The notes under the pieces: model-generated
The model's database searches: none
Seen by the model: the letters and a program-made list of their open reading frames with translations, nothing else
What the model was told of the DNA's origin: nothing
Source of the DNA: Saccharomonospora sp. NB11
GTDB lineage: Bacteria > Actinomycetota > Actinomycetes > Mycobacteriales > Pseudonocardiaceae
DNA: 64,000 nucleotides
Assembly: GCF_015910535.1 (NCBI RefSeq)
Contig: NZ_JACBJG010000005.1
Coordinates: forward strand, 310,001-374,000
Direction: 5' to 3'
Part shown: piece by piece, positions 46,005 through 54,453 of the stretch
Numbering within the stretch: position 1 is the first letter of the stretch
Layout: each line of letters opens with the position of its first letter
Translations under genes and position numbers: made by a program

Positions 46005-46981
46005 CCCGCCCGACGCTCTCCCTCGCGCAGGGCGCGAAGGCCAGCCGCGTGCTGGGTGTCGGCAGCACACAGCCCGACCGCGTCGTCACGAACGACGAGC
46101 TGTCGCAGTACATGGACACCAGCGACCAGTGGATCCGCGACCGCGTCGGCATCATCGAACGCCGATTCGCCGCCGAGGACGAACGACTGGTCGACATGGC
46201 CGTCACCGCGGGCGCGAAGGCACTCGCCGACGCCGGTGTCGCACCGTCCGAGGTGGACACGGTGATCGTGCCCAACTGCACGTTGCCCGCGCCGATCCCG
46301 AACGCCGCCGCCCAGGTGGCCGACCGCATCGGCATCAAGGCCGCGGGAGCCTTCGACCTCAACGCCGCGTGTGCCGGGTTCTGCTACGGCCTCGGCGTGG
46401 CGTCGGATCTCATCCGCGCCGGGTCGGCGAAGAAGGTGCTGGTCATCGGCGCGGAGAAGCTCACCGACGTCGTGGACCCGACCGACCGCTCGACGGCGAT
46501 CATCTTCGCCGACGGCGCCGGTGCGGCCCTGGTGGGCCCGTCCGACGAGCCGGGCATCGGCCCCGTCGCCTGGGGCAGCGCGGGCGACATGGTGGACGTC
46601 ATCTACATGCGGGACAACCGCTATCTGCACCAGGAAGGCCAGCCGGTGTTCCGGTGGGCCACGACGCAGATCGCGCCCGTGGCCAAGCGGGCCGTCGACC
46701 TGGCGGGCCTGCAACTGTCCGACATCGACGTCCTGATCCCCCACCAGGCGAACCTGCGCATCGTCGAGGCCATCGCCAAGCGCCTGCGCGCCCAGGGTGC
46801 CCGCGACGACATGGTGGTGGCCGACGACATCCGGTACTCGGGCAACACGTCGTCCGCCTCCATCCCGATGGCCCTCGACCACATGCGGGCCGCAGGCACC
46901 GTGAAGCCCGGCGACATCGTCCTGACCGTCGGGTTCGGCGCGGGCCTGTCCTACGCCGGACAGGTGCTCATCTGCCCCTGA
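46001..46981 (+). CDS. fabH: FabH, beta-ketoacyl-ACP synthase III
   Basis: Starts each fatty acid by condensing an acyl-CoA primer with malonyl-ACP. The 326 residues hold the catalytic triad: Cys124 in NAACAGFCYG, His in LIPHQANLRI and Asn in RYSGNTSSAS. In actinobacteria FabH often prefers branched primers derived from valine, leucine or isoleucine, linking it to IlvE. Translationally coupled to fabD by a 4-bp overlap. Confidence 0.95.
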   Translation: MTRPTLSLAQGAKASRVLGVGSTQPDRVVTNDELSQYMDTSDQWIRDRVGIIERRFAAEDERLVDMAVTAGAKALADAGVAPSEVDTVIVPNCTLPAPIPNAAAQVADRIGIKAAGAFDLNAACAGFCYGLGVASDLIRAGSAKKVLVIGAEKLTDVVDPTDRSTAIIFADGAGAALVGPSDEPGIGPVAWGSAGDMVDVIYMRDNRYLHQEGQPVFRWATTQIAPVAKRAVDLAGLQLSDIDVLIPHQANLRIVEAIAKRLRAQGARDDMVVADDIRYSGNTSSASIPMALDHMRAAGTVKPGDIVLTVGFGAGLSYAGQVLICP

Positions 46982-47054
46982 CCTTCGCCCGACCACAGAC
47001 GCCGACGGCACAACACCCGTCGCGACCCGAATAGCACACCAGAAAGGAAGCCCA

Positions 47055-47300
47055 GTGGCAGACAAGAACGAGATCCTGGCCGGCCTCGGTGAGATCGTGG
47101 AGGAGGTCGCCGGTGTGTCCGCCGACGACGTCACCGCCGAGAAGTCCTTCGTCGACGACCTCGACATCGACTCGCTGTCCATGGTGGAGATCGCGGTCCA
47201 GGCCGAGGACAAGTTCGGTGTGAAGATTCCGGACGACGAGCTGGCCAACCTGAAGACGGTCGGCGACGCCGTGGACTACGTCGCGGCCAACGCGAAGTAG
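47055..47300 (+). CDS. acpP: AcpP, acyl carrier protein
   Basis: An 81-residue acidic carrier that holds growing acyl chains on a 4'-phosphopantetheine arm at Ser40 (DLDIDSLSMVE). GTG start after AGAAAGGAAG. It also supplies octanoyl-ACP to LipB. It lies between fabH and fabF as in Streptomyces; compared with mycobacterial AcpM it lacks the long C-terminal extension. Confidence 0.96.
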   Translation: MADKNEILAGLGEIVEEVAGVSADDVTAEKSFVDDLDIDSLSMVEIAVQAEDKFGVKIPDDELANLKTVGDAVDYVAANAK

Positions 47301-47332
47301 AGCTTCTCGCAACACACCTCGGGGAGACACCA

Positions 47333-48580
47333 ATGAGCAATATCGACGTCGTGATCACCGGACTCGGTGCCACCACACCGCTGGGCGCGGACGTCCCTTC
47401 CACCTGGGACGGACTGCTGGCGGGCCGGAGTGGCGTTCGCGCGCTCGACGCCGACTGGCTCGAGAAGAGCGACCTTCCGGTGAAGATCGGCGCCGTGCTC
47501 GCCGAGGAGCCGACGGAGAAGATCCCGCGTGTGCAGGCCCGGAGGCTGGACCGCTGCGAGCAGGTCGCTCTGCTCGCGGCGCGCGAGGCGTGGGCCGACG
47601 CCGGTTTCGAACCCCCGACCGACGAGTCGCAGGACGTCGAACCGGAACGTCTCGGTGTCTCGATCGGCACGGGGATCGGTGGCCCGGTCACGCTGCTCAA
47701 CCAGGACGACCTGCTGGAGCAGCACGGTATCCGCAAGGTGTCGCCGTTGACGGTGCCGATGCTGATGCCCAACGGTCCGGCGGCACACGTGGGCATCGAC
47801 CTGAAGGCCCGGGCGGGGGTGCACTCCCCGGCCTCGGCGTGCGCGTCGGGCGCCGAGGGCATCGCCAACGGGGTCCAGATGATCCAGTCGGGCCGGGCCG
47901 ACGTCGTGATCGCCGGTGGTGCGGAGGCGTGCATCGCCCCGATCACCATCGCGGGGTTCGCTCAGGCCCGGACCGTGTCCACCCGCAACGACGAACCCGA
48001 GCGGGCGTCGCGGCCGTTCGACGTCGACCGGGACGGCTTCGTCCTCGGTGAGGGCGCGGGTGTGGTGGTGCTGGAACGCGCCGACCGGGCCGCCGCGCGA
48101 GGCGCCCGCGTCTACGCGCGCGTGGGGGGTTACGGCATCACCGCGGACGCCTACCACATCACCGGGAACCACCCGGACGGCATCGGCCAGATCGCCGCGA
48201 TGCAGCAGGCCATCCGCATGGCGGGGCTGACGGCCACGGACGTGGGCCACGTCAACGCGCACGCGACGTCCACCGTCGTGGGCGACGTCGGTGAGGCCGC
48301 GGCGATCCGCAAGGCCATCGGCGAACACGCCGTGGTGACCGCCCCGAAGGGCGCGCTCGGCCACCTGGTCGGCGGCGCGGGAGCCGTGGAGGGCATCACG
48401 ACGATCCTGTCGATCTACCACGGCATCGTTCCGGCGACGTTGAACCTGGAGAACCAGGACCCGAAGGTCGAGCTCGACGTGGTGTCCGGTGAACCACGCA
48501 AGATCGACCTCGCCGCCGCCATCAGCAACTCCTTCGGCTTCGGCGGTCACAACACCGCCTTGCTGTTCACGAAGGCGTAG
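47333..48580 (+). CDS. fabF: FabF, beta-ketoacyl-ACP synthase II
   Basis: Elongating condensing enzyme of type II fatty-acid synthesis. The 415 residues contain the nucleophile Cys170 in SPASACASGAEG, and catalytic histidines in HVNAHATSTVVGD and GALGHLVGGAGAVE. ATG at 47333 after GGGGAGACACC. Only one elongating KAS is present, unlike the kasA-kasB pair of mycobacteria, and no accD6 follows. A very strong hairpin closes the cluster. Confidence 0.96.
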   Translation: MSNIDVVITGLGATTPLGADVPSTWDGLLAGRSGVRALDADWLEKSDLPVKIGAVLAEEPTEKIPRVQARRLDRCEQVALLAAREAWADAGFEPPTDESQDVEPERLGVSIGTGIGGPVTLLNQDDLLEQHGIRKVSPLTVPMLMPNGPAAHVGIDLKARAGVHSPASACASGAEGIANGVQMIQSGRADVVIAGGAEACIAPITIAGFAQARTVSTRNDEPERASRPFDVDRDGFVLGEGAGVVVLERADRAAARGARVYARVGGYGITADAYHITGNHPDGIGQIAAMQQAIRMAGLTATDVGHVNAHATSTVVGDVGEAAAIRKAIGEHAVVTAPKGALGHLVGGAGAVEGITTILSIYHGIVPATLNLENQDPKVELDVVSGEPRKIDLAAAISNSFGFGGHNTALLFTKA

Positions 48581-48592
48581 CACTCAGCGCGA

Positions 48593-48635
48593 ACGACGAA
48601 GGCCACCTCGATCCGTTCGAGGTGGCCTTCGTCGT
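48593..48635. terminator. 19-bp perfect terminator stem after fabF
   Basis: A perfect 19-bp stem (48593-48611 with 48617-48635) with a 5-nt loop starts 13 nt after the fabF stop. It serves fabF and the convergent DUF3145 gene (stop 48653). Confidence 0.9.
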
Positions 48636-48652
48636 CTCTGTCGTCGACCCGC

Positions 48653-49144
48653 TCAGCCGACCTGGTGGAGCCAGGTCACCGGTGCGCCGTCGCCCGCGTG
48701 CCGGAATGGTTCGAGTGCCTCGTCCCAACTCGCGCCGAGCATCTGGTCCAGTTCGTGGGCGAGCTGCTCACCGGCCCGGTTCTTAGACACGAGCGTCCGC
48801 AGCCGGTCCTCGCCCACCACGATGTCGCCGTTGGCGCTCGTGCGGGCGTGCCACAGTCCCAGTCCGGGGGCGTAACAGAACCGCTGCCCGTCCACACCGG
48901 GACTCGGTTCCTCCGTGATCTCGAAACGCACCATGGGCCACGCCTTGAGGGCGGTGGCGAGCTTGCCACCCGTACCGGCGGGCGCGCGCCATTCACATTC
49001 CGCACGCAGTTGCCCGGGTGCGGCGGGCTGTGCCGTCCACCGCAAATCCACCCGGCTTCCCAACGCACCGGAAATCGCCCACTCGACGTGCGGGCAAACC
49101 GCAGACGGCGACGAGTGGACGTACACCACGCCACGAGTGCTCAC
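48653..49144 (-). CDS. DUF3145 family protein
   Basis: A 163-residue soluble actinobacterial protein of unknown function. It begins MSTRGVVYVHSSPSAVCPHVEWA, a segment typical of the family, and ends with ELDQMLGASWDEALEPFRHAGDG. The GTG at 49144 follows GGAGGTAAG. Homologs sit next to fabF in several actinobacteria, so an accessory role in fatty-acid or envelope synthesis is plausible but unproven. Confidence 0.9.
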   Translation of the reverse strand: MSTRGVVYVHSSPSAVCPHVEWAISGALGSRVDLRWTAQPAAPGQLRAECEWRAPAGTGGKLATALKAWPMVRFEITEEPSPGVDGQRFCYAPGLGLWHARTSANGDIVVGEDRLRTLVSKNRAGEQLAHELDQMLGASWDEALEPFRHAGDGAPVTWLHQVG

Positions 49145-49511
49145 TGCTTACCTCCGCTACTCGACGAGGGGCGTCTTCCCCTACGACCTCGTCGGTGAAG
49201 CGGATTAATCAACCCGCGGCGACTCCCTCGTTATTCTGCACGCGACTCACCCATTTGGCCACACAAGCCCTGGAAATCACACCACTGCGCCGAAGCGCTG
49301 AGCCACTGCTCGTTCCAGGACTTTTCGGCTCTACCGACAGCAGAGACGACAGGTGTCCACACCAAGCAATAGCCGTCGTGGAAACGCGGGGGTAGCCGCC
49401 ATATCGGTGATGACGAGGACGGCGATTGTCACCTTCCGCGCACACCGCCCAGCGGCAGCGTGAGGGGTCGGCTATAAAAACGTAGCGAGCGAGGCGTCAG
49501 GGAGGGGTCAC
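49145..49511. other. 367-bp intergenic region, lower GC, no gene seen
   Basis: It lies between the divergent starts of DUF3145 and the 431-aa membrane protein gene. It is noticeably less GC-rich than its surroundings and includes GGCTATAAAAACG near 49473. Short frames exist without ribosome sites. It should carry both promoters; no clear operator or hairpin was found. Confidence 0.6.
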
Positions 49512-50807
49512 GTGCGAGTCGTCCGGTTCCCGACGAGACCCACCCGCGTCGCCGACGACGTCCGCGCGGCACTCACGTCGTTGGGTCGGGGCCAATCCGT
49601 CGTGGGCGGGGTCGCGGTGCTCGGTGTGACTCCCCCGGACTCGGATCTACGCCTCGACGCGGTGCTCGTGCTCCCCCGAGGAGTGTTCGTCGTGGTCGGC
49701 GTCGACCTGCCCGACCCCGCCATGGTCCTGTCCGCACCGCTGCACGCGGAGTGGAAAGCCGACGGGTGGCCACTGGTGCGACCCGACCGCGAGGACGCCA
49801 CCGAGGTCAACCCGGGGCTTCCCGCACTCGCCCTCGCCGGACGACTCGCCGACCGCGTCCACGCCGTGGACCCGACCATCGCGGTCGGAGTCGTGATCGC
49901 GGTCGGCCCTTACGTCAAGACCGTCGAACAACCTCCCGAGGACGCCGCGGGCCCGGTTCGCGTGGTCTATCCGACGGCGGCGTCGATCCTGGACGCCCTC
50001 GACGCCCTTCCCGTCACCCCGCGCCGCCTCACGACCCAGCAGCTCCGGGCGGTGCTCGCCGACCTCGCTCCCGACGCACCGGAGTTCGAGGACGCCGTCC
50101 TGATCGCCGAGGGCTTCAGCACGGCCACCCCGCCGGCCGACCCGGCACCCGCCGTCCCGCCGTCCCGCGTGTCACCGGCCGGGCCGCCGGACACGCCACC
50201 GATGTCGTCGCAGGACACGTTCCGCAGCTCCCCTCGCCGCCGCGTCGCGCTCGCCGCCGCCGCGTTGTTCGTCGTGACGCTGATCGCCGTCACCGTCCTC
50301 ACCGTCAGCTCCCGCGAGGCTCCACCACCCGCCGCGGCAGGCCCCGGGTCCGGACAGGAGGCACCGGTGACCGTCGCGGGCGTGGCGTTCACCCCGGTCG
50401 CCCGGGACGCCGCGTCTCGGTGCGGACCCCACCACGCGGTGGGCGACGTCCAGTCCTTCCTGCTCGAACACGGGTGTGTCGAGCTGCTGCGCGGGAGCTT
50501 CACGACGACGGTGGACGGCCGGAGCGTGTCGGTGTCGGTCGGCGCGGTGACGTTCGCGGACGACACTGTGGCGGGTCGGTTCGAGGAACTCGCCACCACA
50601 CCCGGGACGGGCATCCTCACCGACGTCGCGACCGAAGCGGGCCGTTGGGCACACACCGCACCGACGTTCGAGGGCGCCGCCTACACCACCCGGCGCGACG
50701 GTGCCACGGTGAGGACGGTCCTCGCCCAGGTGGACGACCCGGCCGGAAAAGAGGAAAAGCTGACCTCCCGGGTGGCCCAGACCGCGCTCGATTTGCCGCT
50801 GCGCTGA
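49512..50807 (+). CDS. Single-pass membrane protein with degenerate NERD-like N-terminal domain
   Basis: 431 residues from the GTG at 49512 (GGGAGGGG upstream). The N-terminal ~130 residues follow the pattern of the nuclease-related NERD fold: LRLDAVLVLPRGVFVVVGVD then a tryptophan and glycine (AEWKADGW). The catalytic E-x-K after the GVFVV strand is replaced by G-V-D, so nuclease activity is unlikely. A proline-rich linker, one membrane helix (about 245-266) and an extracytoplasmic domain with two cysteines (near 310 and 328) follow. No family assigned with certainty. It ends six bases from the stop of the convergent flavoprotein gene. Confidence 0.7.
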   Translation: MRVVRFPTRPTRVADDVRAALTSLGRGQSVVGGVAVLGVTPPDSDLRLDAVLVLPRGVFVVVGVDLPDPAMVLSAPLHAEWKADGWPLVRPDREDATEVNPGLPALALAGRLADRVHAVDPTIAVGVVIAVGPYVKTVEQPPEDAAGPVRVVYPTAASILDALDALPVTPRRLTTQQLRAVLADLAPDAPEFEDAVLIAEGFSTATPPADPAPAVPPSRVSPAGPPDTPPMSSQDTFRSSPRRRVALAAAALFVVTLIAVTVLTVSSREAPPPAAAGPGSGQEAPVTVAGVAFTPVARDAASRCGPHHAVGDVQSFLLEHGCVELLRGSFTTTVDGRSVSVSVGAVTFADDTVAGRFEELATTPGTGILTDVATEAGRWAHTAPTFEGAAYTTRRDGATVRTVLAQVDDPAGKEEKLTSRVAQTALDLPLR

Positions 50808-50813
50808 GTCGCG

Positions 50814-52226
50814 TCAGAGCCCGTACTCCTCCAACCACCGCAGCCACACCTCGCTGACGGTGGGAAATGCGGGGACGGCATGCCAGAGGCGACGCAGCGG
50901 TACCTCGCCGACGACGGCGACGGTGGCCGCGTGCAGGAGTTCGGCGACGTCCTGACCGACGAACGTCGCGCCGAGCACCACCTCGCGTTCGGTGTCCACG
51001 ACCAGGCGCGCCCGCCCCGCGTAGCCGTCGGCGTGCAGTGCCGCTCCCGCCACGTCGATGTCGAGGTCCAGGACCCGCTGGGAGGGTTCGGTGGCCTCGA
51101 CCGCCCCGACCGACGCGACCTCGGGATCGGTGAACACGACCTGGGTGACCGCGTGGTGGTCGGCGGTCGCCGCGTACCGGCTCCAGGGCTCTGCCCGCAC
51201 CTGCTCGCCTCGACTCCGCGCGGCCAGGACGTCTCCGACGATCCGCGCCGCGTACTTGCCCTGGTGCGTCAGGAGAGCCCGGCCCGTGACGTCTCCCGCG
51301 GCGTAGAGCCATTCTCCGGCGACTCCGGACACCAGGCCGGTGTCGTCGACGGCGAGCGGACGCCCCGGCGTGAGCCCGACGGTGTCGAGCCCCAGGTCGT
51401 CGGTCGCGGGTCGGCGTCCCGTGGCCACCAGCAACCGCTCGGCGGTGATCGAGTCGCCGTCGGCGAGGTCGAGCCGCACCCGCTCGCCCTCACGACGGAC
51501 CCGCCGCACCTCGGCACCGAGCCGCACCCGCACCCCGTCCGCGCGCAGGGCCTCCGCCACCGCCTCCCCCGCGAACGCGGGCATCCTCGGCAGGACGCGG
51601 TCCCCCCGGGCGACGACGTCCACGCTCGCGCCGAGGCGCGCCCACGCCTGCGCCATCTCCACCCCGACGACTCCGCCGCCCAGCACGGCCAGCGACTCGG
51701 GAACGCTCGACGCGGACGTCGCGTCCCGGGAGGTCCACACCGGCACGTCGGCAAGACCCTCCACGTCGGGGACGACCGGGACACTGCCGGTGCACACCAC
51801 CACCGCGTGGGCCGCGCGCAACACCAGCCGGTCGTCCACGGTGACCTCACGGTCCCCGGACAGCCGCGCCCGGCCCCGGACGACGGTGATCCCGGCTCCC
51901 TCGGCCCAGTCGACCTGTCCGCCGTCGTCCCACTGGGAGACTCGCTTGTCCCGCCACGCGAACACGGCATTCGGGTCGATGCGGCCGTCGCTCGGCACGC
52001 CCGGAACCCGTCGTGCCGCCGCCCACGCGTTGCCGGGCCGCAGCAGCGCTTTGCTCGGAACGCAGGCCCAGTACGAACACTCCCCGCCGAGCCGCTCGTG
52101 CTCCACCAGAGCGGTGCGCAGCCCACCGCGCACCGCTCTGGCAGCGACGTTCTCGCCCACCGGACCGGCGCCGATCACCACGACGTCGAGGTCCTCACGC
52201 AGTTCGTCCACAGTGCTCCTCGCCAT
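50814..52226 (-). CDS. Pyridine nucleotide-disulfide oxidoreductase (Lpd/MerA-like)
   Basis: FAD flavoprotein of 470 residues from the ATG at 52226. FAD loop VVVIGAGPVGENVAAR, redox disulfide GGECSYWACVPSK (Cys50, Cys55), NAD(P) loop AVLGGGVVGVEMAQ and the C-terminal pair His449 and Glu459 in HAVPAFPTVSE mark a class I disulfide oxidoreductase. It is not the PDH E3, which is encoded at 19.6 kb; it lacks the typical HAHPT ending and has no MerA metal-binding extension. Relatives act on quinones, mycothione or unknown disulfides. Divergent from the Lsr2-like gene across 109 bp. Confidence 0.85.
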   Translation of the reverse strand: MARSTVDELREDLDVVVIGAGPVGENVAARAVRGGLRTALVEHERLGGECSYWACVPSKALLRPGNAWAAARRVPGVPSDGRIDPNAVFAWRDKRVSQWDDGGQVDWAEGAGITVVRGRARLSGDREVTVDDRLVLRAAHAVVVCTGSVPVVPDVEGLADVPVWTSRDATSASSVPESLAVLGGGVVGVEMAQAWARLGASVDVVARGDRVLPRMPAFAGEAVAEALRADGVRVRLGAEVRRVRREGERVRLDLADGDSITAERLLVATGRRPATDDLGLDTVGLTPGRPLAVDDTGLVSGVAGEWLYAAGDVTGRALLTHQGKYAARIVGDVLAARSRGEQVRAEPWSRYAATADHHAVTQVVFTDPEVASVGAVEATEPSQRVLDLDIDVAGAALHADGYAGRARLVVDTEREVVLGATFVGQDVAELLHAATVAVVGEVPLRRLWHAVPAFPTVSEVWLRWLEEYGL

Positions 52227-52335
52227 ATCTTCTGAAGCGCACCGCACCGGCGCTCACTCCGCAACCGGAGCAGTTGGGGGGCCAGCTATCCTTGCCGCGC
52301 ACGAGTGTCCGAATCGGCTGGCGGTGGAGGTTTGC

Positions 52336-52764
52336 TTGGCCAGGAGCACAGCGATCTACACGGTGGACGACATCACGGGCGAACCCGCCCACGAGACCGT
52401 GTCGTTCGCTTTCGACGGTGTCGCCTACGAGATCGACCTCACCGCCGAGCACGCGGACCAGCTTCGTGATCTCCTCGACCGCTACATCCGGCACGGACGA
52501 CGCACGGGAGGCCGCAGGCTCCGGCCTCGGCTGGTGACCAATCCGGTGCGCGTGCTCGCCGAGCCCGCGCCGCGCTCCTCACGTGCGACCAAGCGTCCGC
52601 GTCGCGGCAGCGCCGAGCCGGTCGCCGCCCCGACGACGCAACCGACGGCACGCAAGGCTCCCCGCCCGACGCGACGCCGGACGAAGCGTGCCTCGACGAC
52701 CGCCCCGACGAAGACGCGCTCGGCGAGCGTGCCCGAGGTACGGTTCTCCGCGCCGGAGGCATGA
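52336..52764 (+). CDS. Lsr2-like protein lacking the C-terminal DNA-binding domain
   Basis: 142 residues from a TTG at 52336 with GGAGG five bases upstream; in-frame sequence further up is antisense to the flavoprotein. Residues 1-61 match the Lsr2 N-terminal dimerisation domain (YTVDDITGEPAHETVSFAFD, then YEIDL and HGRRTGGRR). True Lsr2 continues to an IREWARxNG helix and an RGR minor-groove hook; here that part is absent and residues 62-142 form a basic, Pro/Thr/Ala-rich low-complexity tail with TKRPRRG and TRRRTKR clusters. It could still oligomerise or bind DNA through the tail. It converges on pntB with one base between. Confidence 0.8.
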   Translation: MARSTAIYTVDDITGEPAHETVSFAFDGVAYEIDLTAEHADQLRDLLDRYIRHGRRTGGRRLRPRLVTNPVRVLAEPAPRSSRATKRPRRGSAEPVAAPTTQPTARKAPRPTRRRTKRASTTAPTKTRSASVPEVRFSAPEA

Positions 52765-52765
52765 C

Positions 52766-54145
52766 TCAGAGGTTCTTCAGCTCGTCGACCACCTCGGACA
52801 CCGACGACTTCGCGTCGCCGAAGAGCATCGTGGTCTTCGGGTCCGTGAACAGCTCGTTGTCGACCCCGGCGAACCCGGTGCCCAGCGACCGCTTCACCAC
52901 GATCACCGACCGACTCGACACCACGTCGAGCACGGGCATGCCGTAGATCGGTGAGGCGGGATCGGTGCGGGCGGCGGGGTTGACGACGTCGTTGGCGCCG
53001 ATCACGAGAGCCACGTCGGCCTGCGGCAGCAGCGCGTTGCTCTCGTCGAGGTCCTTGAGCGACTCGTACGGCACGTCGGCCTCGGCGAGCAGCACGTTCA
53101 TGTGGCCGGGCATCCGACCCGCGACGGGATGCACCGCGTAGCTCACCTCGACGCCCTTGCCCTGCAACAGGTCCGCCATCTCCCGCACGGCGTGCTGGGC
53201 CTGGGCCACGGCGAGTCCGTACCCGGGGACCACGACGACCCGGTTGGCGTAGGCGAGCTGGATGGCGGCATCCGAGGCGGTCGTGGACCTGACGGGCCTG
53301 TCGTCCCTCGGGCCCGCGGCGGCTCCCCCGACCGCGCCGAAACCGCCCGCGAGGATCGACAGCAGTGACCGGTTCATCGCCTTGGCCATGAGGTTGGTCA
53401 GGATCGAACCGGACGCGCCCACGAGCATGCCCGCGACGATCAGCGCGGTGTTGTCGAGCGCCAGCCCCATCGCCGCCGCGGACAGCCCGGTGGCGGCGTT
53501 GAGCAGGGAGATCACGACGGGCATGTCGGCACCACCGATGGGCAGCACCATGAGCACGCCGAAGAACGCCGAGGCCACCAGCAGACCGATGACCAGCCAC
53601 TCCGACGTGAAACCCACCATCACGACGATCGCGTACGCGCCCGCGGCCGCGAGTGCCACGGCGGTGGCGGGGCGATGCAGTGTCCCGACCGTGATCGGGC
53701 GGGTGGGCAACCACTCCTGGAGCTTGCCGAACGCGATCAGCGAGCCCCAGAACGACACGGAGCCGATGAGCGCGGCGAACAGCGAGGCCACGACGACGTA
53801 CAGCGGCAGTCCGAGATAGCCGAAGGTGTCGCGGAACTCCACCCACGCGATGAGCGCCACCGCACCACCGCCGACGCCGTTGAACAACGCCACCATCTGC
53901 GGCATCGCCGTCATCTTCACGCGTCGGGCCGCCGGGACCCCCACAGCCGTCCCCAGCAAGAGCCCCAGCACGATCAGCCACCAGTCGCCCATGCCGGGCA
54001 GCAGCAGTGTCGAGACGATGGCGACCACCATTCCCGCTGCCGCCGTCCAGTTGCCACGCACCGCCGTCCTCGGGCTCGTGAGCCCCATGAGACCGACGAT
54101 GAACAGCGAGAACGCGATGATGTAGCCGACAGCGGAGACGGTCAT
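52766..54145 (-). CDS. pntB: PntB, NAD(P) transhydrogenase beta subunit
   Basis: Membrane subunit plus NADP-binding domain III of the proton-translocating transhydrogenase, which makes NADPH from NADH using the proton gradient. The 459 residues have about eight to nine helices (to about 270) and then the NADP(H) domain with VVVPGYGLAVAQAQHAV, GRMPGHMNVLLAEADVPY and GANDVVNPAARTDPASPIYGMP. The start overlaps the pntAB stop by four bases. Last gene of the pnt operon. Confidence 0.96.
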   Translation of the reverse strand: MTVSAVGYIIAFSLFIVGLMGLTSPRTAVRGNWTAAAGMVVAIVSTLLLPGMGDWWLIVLGLLLGTAVGVPAARRVKMTAMPQMVALFNGVGGGAVALIAWVEFRDTFGYLGLPLYVVVASLFAALIGSVSFWGSLIAFGKLQEWLPTRPITVGTLHRPATAVALAAAGAYAIVVMVGFTSEWLVIGLLVASAFFGVLMVLPIGGADMPVVISLLNAATGLSAAAMGLALDNTALIVAGMLVGASGSILTNLMAKAMNRSLLSILAGGFGAVGGAAAGPRDDRPVRSTTASDAAIQLAYANRVVVVPGYGLAVAQAQHAVREMADLLQGKGVEVSYAVHPVAGRMPGHMNVLLAEADVPYESLKDLDESNALLPQADVALVIGANDVVNPAARTDPASPIYGMPVLDVVSSRSVIVVKRSLGTGFAGVDNELFTDPKTTMLFGDAKSSVSEVVDELKNL

Positions 54146-54453
54146 GAGCGGCCTCCCCGAGGCGAGTCGGAGTCACTCGGTCTGCGCTTGAACATTCCGA
54201 GCATCCGATCGGTGACGAGGAACCCGCCGACGACGTTGATGGTGCCGAACGCGATCGCGATCACGATCAGGAACTTGTTGAGCACCCCCTCGGTGCCCAG
54301 GCCCAACACCATGAGCGCACCAAGCAGCACGATGCCGTGGATGGCGTTGGTGCCGGACATCAACGGCGTGTGCAACGTGGTGGGCACCCGCGAGATCACC
54401 ACGAAGCCGAGGAAGCCCGCGAGCACGAGCACGGCCAGGTTCTGGACCAACAT
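54142..54453 (-). CDS. pntAB: PntAB, transhydrogenase alpha subunit part 2
   Basis: 103-residue membrane piece of the alpha subunit, about three helices (LVQNLAVLVLAGFLGFVVIS, then two more) with the conserved TTLHTPLMSGTNAIHGIV. In many actinobacteria and alphaproteobacteria the alpha chain is split into PntAA and PntAB as here. Its ATG directly follows the pntAA stop, and its stop overlaps pntB. Confidence 0.95.
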   Translation of the reverse strand: MLVQNLAVLVLAGFLGFVVISRVPTTLHTPLMSGTNAIHGIVLLGALMVLGLGTEGVLNKFLIVIAIAFGTINVVGGFLVTDRMLGMFKRRPSDSDSPRGGRS

